The notes under the pieces were generated by a model. The model saw only the letters and a program-made list of their open reading frames with translations. It made no database searches and had not been told where the DNA came from. A stretch of 8,777 nucleotides of DNA from an uncultured Clostridia bacterium (GTDB lineage Bacteria > Bacillota > Clostridia > Oscillospirales > CAG-272), in the NCBI GenBank assembly GCA_937898155.1, contig CALEJO010000041.1, positions 1 to 8,777 of the forward strand, written 5' to 3'. How positions within the stretch are numbered: position 1 is the stretch's first letter; every line of letters begins with the position of its first letter. Below are positions 4,998 through 8,777 of the stretch, one piece after another. Position numbers and translations under genes: made by a program.

Positions 4998-5058
4998 GAG
5001 CTTTTTTCATTTTTTTTGCGATTTTTCACATTTTTTTCGCAAAAAACCGCATTTTTTT
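4981..5058. other. Helically phased A/T-tracts (predicted curved DNA) upstream of hup
   Basis: Eight tracts of 5-8 A or T fill the hup-polC gap: T-runs on the plus strand at 4981-4986, 4989-4993, 5002-5007, 5010-5017, 5022-5026, 5031-5037 and 5052-5058, plus an A-run at 5041-5046. Centres from right to left are spaced about 11.5, 9.5, 10, 10.5 and 9 bp, close to one helical turn, then 13.5 and 7.5. Such phasing causes intrinsic curvature. The array starts 6 bp past the polC stop codon and reaches into the hup promoter spacer. Confidence 0.75.
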
Positions 5059-5063
5059 GACAA

Positions 5064-8000
5064 TTAGAACAAAGAGATCTGATTCGTCTCAGAAAGTTTG
5101 TCGAGAATGCCGCAGGAATCGAGGATCTCCACGACCGCGCGGCTGATGCCCGTGCGCTGTTTGAGTTCCTCGACGGAGAGAAATTCGCCATCCTCACGCG
5201 CTTCTTGCAGCTTCTGCGCGGCGGCTTCGCCGAGCCCGGGCAAACTGCCGAACGGCAGGCGGATTGCGTTTCCTTCCGGCAGGAAAACCTTGGCGTCGGA
5301 ATGATAGAGATCGACCGGCAAAAATTTATACCCGCGCCCGAGATATTCGTGCGCGATCTCCATCGCGGAATAGGTCGCGTCGTCCTTTTGCGTGCGCTCC
5401 TTGCGGTCTTTCGCCTTGATTTCCGCGAGAAGACGCGCGACAGCGGACTTCCCTTTCGCGGCGACCATACCGTCAAAACCGTCCGGCGCGGCGCTGAAAT
5501 ATGCGGCGTAAAAGACGATCGGCATATGCACCTTGAACCAGCCGAGCCGGATCGCGCTCATCACGTAAGCGGCGGCGTGTGCCTTCGGGAACATATAACG
5601 GACCTTCGCCAAGCTCTCGATATACCATTCATCAACGTTCTTTTCGCGCATGGCTTCGAGCATATTGTCGGGAATCACCTTGCCGGCTTTGTTTTTGCGG
5701 ACAAATTCCATGATTTTAAACGCGATGCTGTTGTCCAAGCCATAGCGAATGAGTGCCAGCATGATACTGTCGCGGCATCCGATGACGCTGGAAATGTCGC
5801 AAACGCCGTTTTTGATTAAATCCTGCGCGTTTCCGACCCAAAGTCCCGTTCCGTGCGTAATGCCGGAAACCTGAAGCAGGTCGTTGAAGTTTTTCGGTTT
5901 TGCCTCAATGACGACAGGCATGACGAACGCCGTGCCGAATTCGGGCAAGCCGAGCGTGCCGATCTGGATGCCGCCGATCGCGTCCGGCGCGACGCCGAGT
6001 GGCTTTGTCGAAGCAAACAGCTCATAAACCTCGGGATCGTTCATCGGCGTGTCCATGACATTTCTGCCCGAAAAGCGTTCGAGATACTTATATTTCGTCG
6101 GCACATCGTGTCCGAGCTCGTCGAGTTTCAGAAGCGTATCGTGCAGATATTCAAATGTGAAATGCGTCGTGACGATATTCGACGTCGGGTCGTCCGCCGG
6201 ATGTTGAACAGGACAGAAATCGTAGATTTCGTATTCCTTCGGCACGACGACGATACCGCCGGGATGCTGTCCCGTCGTGCGTTTGACGCCGATGCATTTC
6301 TTCGTCAAACGGTTGATCTCCGCTTTGCTGAGCGCGATACCGCGATCCTCGGCGTAGCGTAGCGCATAGCCGAACGCCGTTTTGTCGGCGATGCCGCCGA
6401 TCGTGCCCGCGCGGAACACGTTTTCCGTGCCGAACAGTTCTTCGGTGTATTTATGGACTTTTCCCTGCACATCGCCCGAGAAGTTCAGGTCGATATCGGG
6501 GGATTTGTCCCCATAGAAGCCAAGGAACGTTTCAAACGGGATATCGTGGCCGTCGCCTTTCAGCGCCGCCCCGCACTTCGGACATTTTTTATCCGGAAGA
6601 TCAAAACCGGAGCCATAGGAATGGTCGAGGATGAACTCCGAATACTGACATTCGGGGCAATAATAATGCGGCGGGAGCGGATTGACCTCGGAAATGCCCG
6701 CCATCGACGCGACGAACGAAGAACCGACCGAGCCGCGAGAGCCGACGAGGTATCCCTGCGATTCGCTATACCAAACGAGCTTTTGCGCGATCATATACAG
6801 AACGGCAAAGCCATTTTTGATGATCGAAGTCAGCTCTTTATCCAGCCGCGCCTCGACAAGCTCCGGCAAAGGATCGCCGTAAAGCGAATGGGCGCGATCG
6901 TAGCAGCGCTGACGCAGTTCTTCCTCCGCACCCTCCATTTTCGGCGTGAACGTGCCGTCTGGGAACGGGCGGATGTCGCTTTCAATCTGATCGGCGATGC
7001 GATTCGTATTGGTGACGACGACCTCGAACGCTTTTTCTTCGCCGAGATAGGAGAATTCTTCGAGCATTTCCTCCGTCGTGCGGAAATACAGCCCCGCATC
7101 GCGGTCCGCGTCGGCATATTTCATGCCGGCAAGCAGAATTTTGCGATAAATTTCGTCGGAGGGATCGAGGAAATGCGCGTCGCACGTAGCGACGACGGGC
7201 TTGCCCGCCTCTTCGCCGAGCTTCACGATCGTGCGATTGATCTGTCGAAGCGCGTCGTCGTTCGGAACGGTTTTGTTCTCGACGAGGAAACGGTTATTGG
7301 ACAGCGGCATAATTTCGAGATAATCATAAAAATCCGCCAGCGCGAGAAGCTCGTCCCACGGTTTATTGTCCAAAATGGCGCGGAACAGCTCGCCCGCCTC
7401 GCAGGCAGAGCCGATGAGAAGTCCTTCCCGATTCGCTTCCAGCACGGTCTTCGGGATCCGCGGGCGTTTTTTATAATATTTGAGATAACTGTCGGAAATC
7501 ATCCGATAGAGATTTTTGAGCCCGACTTTGTTCCTGACGAGCAAGCAGAGGTGCGAGGAATTCAGTTTCAGCGGGTCCGTATGGTCGGACATCGCCGCCG
7601 ACATTTCATCCGGCGTCGTGATGCCGTCGTTTTCGAGCTTTGCGACCATGCGGTAGAAGATGCGTGCGCACATCTCGGCATCGTCCGACGCGCGGTGATG
7701 ATTGAAATCGCCGAGTCCGAAATAGTCCGCCACGATATCGAGTTTGTGCTTCTTTAAATCGGGATTGACGAAGCGCGACATCGCAAACGTATCGAGATAC
7801 GCGTTCTCGAACGGAAAATCGGCGTCCTGTGCCGCTTTGCGGATAAATCCGATATCGAATGTGGCGTTGTGCGCGATGAGCGTGCGGTCGCCGATAAAGT
7901 CCAAGAACGCACGGAGCGCTTCTGTGGTCTTCGGTGCGCCGTGCACCATGTCGTCCGTGATGCCTGTCAGATTCGTGATCTCCTCGGGAATCGGCACCTC

Positions 8001-8390
8001 GGGATCGACAAACGTATTGAATACGTCGAGGACCTCGTCGTTTTTGACAAGCACCGCGCCGATCTCCGTGATTTTGCACGTCAGCGCGGAAAGACCGGTC
8101 GTTTCAATATCAAAAGCGACGAATTCATCGTCGAACGTCCGCTCGTCGCCGGCGCCGTAGATCGCCTTTGCCTCGTCGTTGACGAAATATGCTTCCATAC
8201 CGTAAAGCACCTTCATGCCGAGCTTTTCGGATGCTTTCATCGCTTCCTGATAGCCCTGCACGTTGCCGTGGTCGGTAATGGCGACCGCAGTCTGTCCCAA
8301 TTCCTTTGCACGGGAAACTAACTTCTCAACACGGCAGGCCCCGTCGAGAAGCGAAAACTCCGTATGAACATGAAGGTGAACAAATGACAT
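5064..8390 (-). CDS. polC: DNA polymerase III alpha subunit, PolC type, lacking the N-terminal domains
   Basis: A 1108-residue replicative polymerase. In order: PHP part 1 (HLHVHT 5-10, TDHG 39-42); inserted DEDDh 3'-5' proofreading exonuclease (Asp94 and Glu96 in FDIETTGL, Asp179 in AHNATFD, His232 and Asp237 in HRASDDAE); PHP part 2; polymerase core with GSRGSVGSS (550-558), a four-cysteine zinc knuckle (Cys578, 581, 603, 606), catalytic Asp632 and Asp634 in PDIDLNF and Asp757 in KLDELGHD; helix-hairpin-helix near 1047-1062; and a C-terminal clamp-binding peptide QISLF (1104-1108). The exonuclease insertion and zinc site make it PolC, not DnaE. Bacillus PolC has about 1437 residues; the first ~330 (N-terminal domains and OB fold) are absent. 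Start: ATG 8390 with AGGA (8397-8400) overlapping the whiA stop, so it is coupled to whiA. The first ~40 residues look DnaE-like. Confidence 0.95.
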   Translation of the reverse strand: MSFVHLHVHTEFSLLDGACRVEKLVSRAKELGQTAVAITDHGNVQGYQEAMKASEKLGMKVLYGMEAYFVNDEAKAIYGAGDERTFDDEFVAFDIETTGLSALTCKITEIGAVLVKNDEVLDVFNTFVDPEVPIPEEITNLTGITDDMVHGAPKTTEALRAFLDFIGDRTLIAHNATFDIGFIRKAAQDADFPFENAYLDTFAMSRFVNPDLKKHKLDIVADYFGLGDFNHHRASDDAEMCARIFYRMVAKLENDGITTPDEMSAAMSDHTDPLKLNSSHLCLLVRNKVGLKNLYRMISDSYLKYYKKRPRIPKTVLEANREGLLIGSACEAGELFRAILDNKPWDELLALADFYDYLEIMPLSNNRFLVENKTVPNDDALRQINRTIVKLGEEAGKPVVATCDAHFLDPSDEIYRKILLAGMKYADADRDAGLYFRTTEEMLEEFSYLGEEKAFEVVVTNTNRIADQIESDIRPFPDGTFTPKMEGAEEELRQRCYDRAHSLYGDPLPELVEARLDKELTSIIKNGFAVLYMIAQKLVWYSESQGYLVGSRGSVGSSFVASMAGISEVNPLPPHYYCPECQYSEFILDHSYGSGFDLPDKKCPKCGAALKGDGHDIPFETFLGFYGDKSPDIDLNFSGDVQGKVHKYTEELFGTENVFRAGTIGGIADKTAFGYALRYAEDRGIALSKAEINRLTKKCIGVKRTTGQHPGGIVVVPKEYEIYDFCPVQHPADDPTSNIVTTHFTFEYLHDTLLKLDELGHDVPTKYKYLERFSGRNVMDTPMNDPEVYELFASTKPLGVAPDAIGGIQIGTLGLPEFGTAFVMPVVIEAKPKNFNDLLQVSGITHGTGLWVGNAQDLIKNGVCDISSVIGCRDSIMLALIRYGLDNSIAFKIMEFVRKNKAGKVIPDNMLEAMREKNVDEWYIESLAKVRYMFPKAHAAAYVMSAIRLGWFKVHMPIVFYAAYFSAAPDGFDGMVAAKGKSAVARLLAEIKAKDRKERTQKDDATYSAMEIAHEYLGRGYKFLPVDLYHSDAKVFLPEGNAIRLPFGSLPGLGEAAAQKLQEAREDGEFLSVEELKQRTGISRAVVEILDSCGILDKLSETNQISLF

Positions 8391-8399
8391 TTAATATCC

Positions 8400-8777
8400 T
8401 CAGTCCTCTTCCTCGGGCTTGAAATCAATGAGCTTTTTCAGTCTGTGGCTCAGGCAGCTCTTGCTTACGGGCGGATATGAGAGCATCGCAAGCTCGGATA
8501 AGCTTGCCTCGGGATTGGCAAAGCGCAGAAGCGCCGCCTCCTGAAGCTTGTCGGGCAATGAGTCAAGCCCGTAGAGCCTGTCTATCCTTCTTATTGCATC
8601 CATCTGCTCTGCCGCCGCAGCAACAATCTTATCTGCATTTGCAGAGTCGCAGTTAACCTTTCGGTTGATGCTGTTTTTCATGTCCTTCTCTATCTTTGCG
8701 GACATATGCTCCATCGCCGCAACCGGTGCGCCTATGGTCGTGAGAAGGTCTTCTATATACTCGCTTTTTTTGAAATA
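8400..8777 (-). CDS. whiA: Sporulation/cell-division regulator WhiA, C-terminal part (5' end outside window)
   Basis: The frame is open from the right edge, giving the last 125 residues. It reads YFKKSEYIEDLLTTIGAP, then MKNSINRKVNCDSANADKIV and the C-terminal helix-turn-helix region ASLSELAMLSYPPVSKSCLSHRLKKL, all typical of WhiA: the end of the LAGLIDADG-like domain followed by the HTH. WhiA controls division and sporulation genes in Actinobacteria and affects division and chromosome segregation in Bacillus. Stop TGA 8400-8402 overlaps the Shine-Dalgarno of polC. Codon use differs from polC: 4 of 6 Arg are AGA/AGG and 5 of 8 Ile are ATA, while polC stretches I read use CGN and ATC/ATT. This may mean a recent acquisition or an assembly join. 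Confidence 0.92.
   Translation of the reverse strand, partial: YFKKSEYIEDLLTTIGAPVAAMEHMSAKIEKDMKNSINRKVNCDSANADKIVAAAAEQMDAIRRIDRLYGLDSLPDKLQEAALLRFANPEASLSELAMLSYPPVSKSCLSHRLKKLIDFKPEEED

Noticed and set aside
5007..5058. Stem TGCGGTTTTT/AAAAATCGCA after polC as a possible polC terminator
   Set aside because: On the minus strand the stem is mostly A-U pairs and is followed by an A-run, not a T-run. The T-run order fits only plus-strand transcription, where no gene ends. The phased A-tract reading explains the bases better.
6453..7757. Long open frame (434 codons) on the plus strand opposite polC
   Set aside because: It mirrors a GC-rich, strongly conserved gene in an antisense frame, has no Shine-Dalgarno, and shows no known motif. 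PolC motifs on the other strand account for the sequence.

Overview
The window looks like a chromosomal segment of a spore-forming, moderately GC-rich Firmicute of class Clostridia, probably a gut Oscillospirales/Christensenellales-type organism. This rests on the gene content: a PolC-type replicase, the HU–RqcP–YabP–YabQ–DivIC neighbourhood known from Bacilli and Clostridia, WhiA, and strong Shine-Dalgarno sites. The lineage below class is inference. No tRNA, rRNA or CRISPR array was seen.

Left end (1-840, plus strand, AT-rich) is a decayed accessory segment. It holds the last 30 codons of an unidentified protein, a small membrane-protein frame, and a doubly truncated Rep_trans-family (rolling-circle initiator/NicK-type relaxase) remnant that ends exactly on a perfect 11-bp inverted repeat. 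From position 841 on, all genes are on the minus strand and are chromosomal in style.

Middle (865-5064, minus strand; read from right to left). hup (HU) has its own promoter preceded by helically phased A-tracts, and its own UUCG-loop terminator. Then come rqcP (S4-domain ribosome quality control factor), yabP and yabQ (sporulation), and divIC/ftsB (divisome). A candidate sigma-E-like promoter and an inverted repeat covering the yabP ribosome binding site lie between rqcP and yabP. A 97-residue unknown gene follows with a perfect TTGACA-N17-TATAAT promoter and its own terminator. A cytoplasmic heparinase II/III-like gene closes the block. Twice (hup/rqcP and unknown gene/heparinase) a terminator stem and U-tract sit right on the Shine-Dalgarno of the next gene, so downstream expression probably depends on read-through.

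Right end (5064-8777, minus strand). The 3' end of whiA is translationally coupled to a replicative DNA polymerase III alpha subunit of PolC type. This PolC lacks the usual N-terminal ~330 residues, begins with about 40 residues that look like DnaE rather than PolC, and sits where Clostridia usually have dnaE (behind whiA). The whiA fragment uses different Arg and Ile codons from polC. Together these suggest a recombination or assembly junction near 8270, or a real DnaE/PolC hybrid; this is the most provocative feature of the window. I saw no wholly new multi-gene system.
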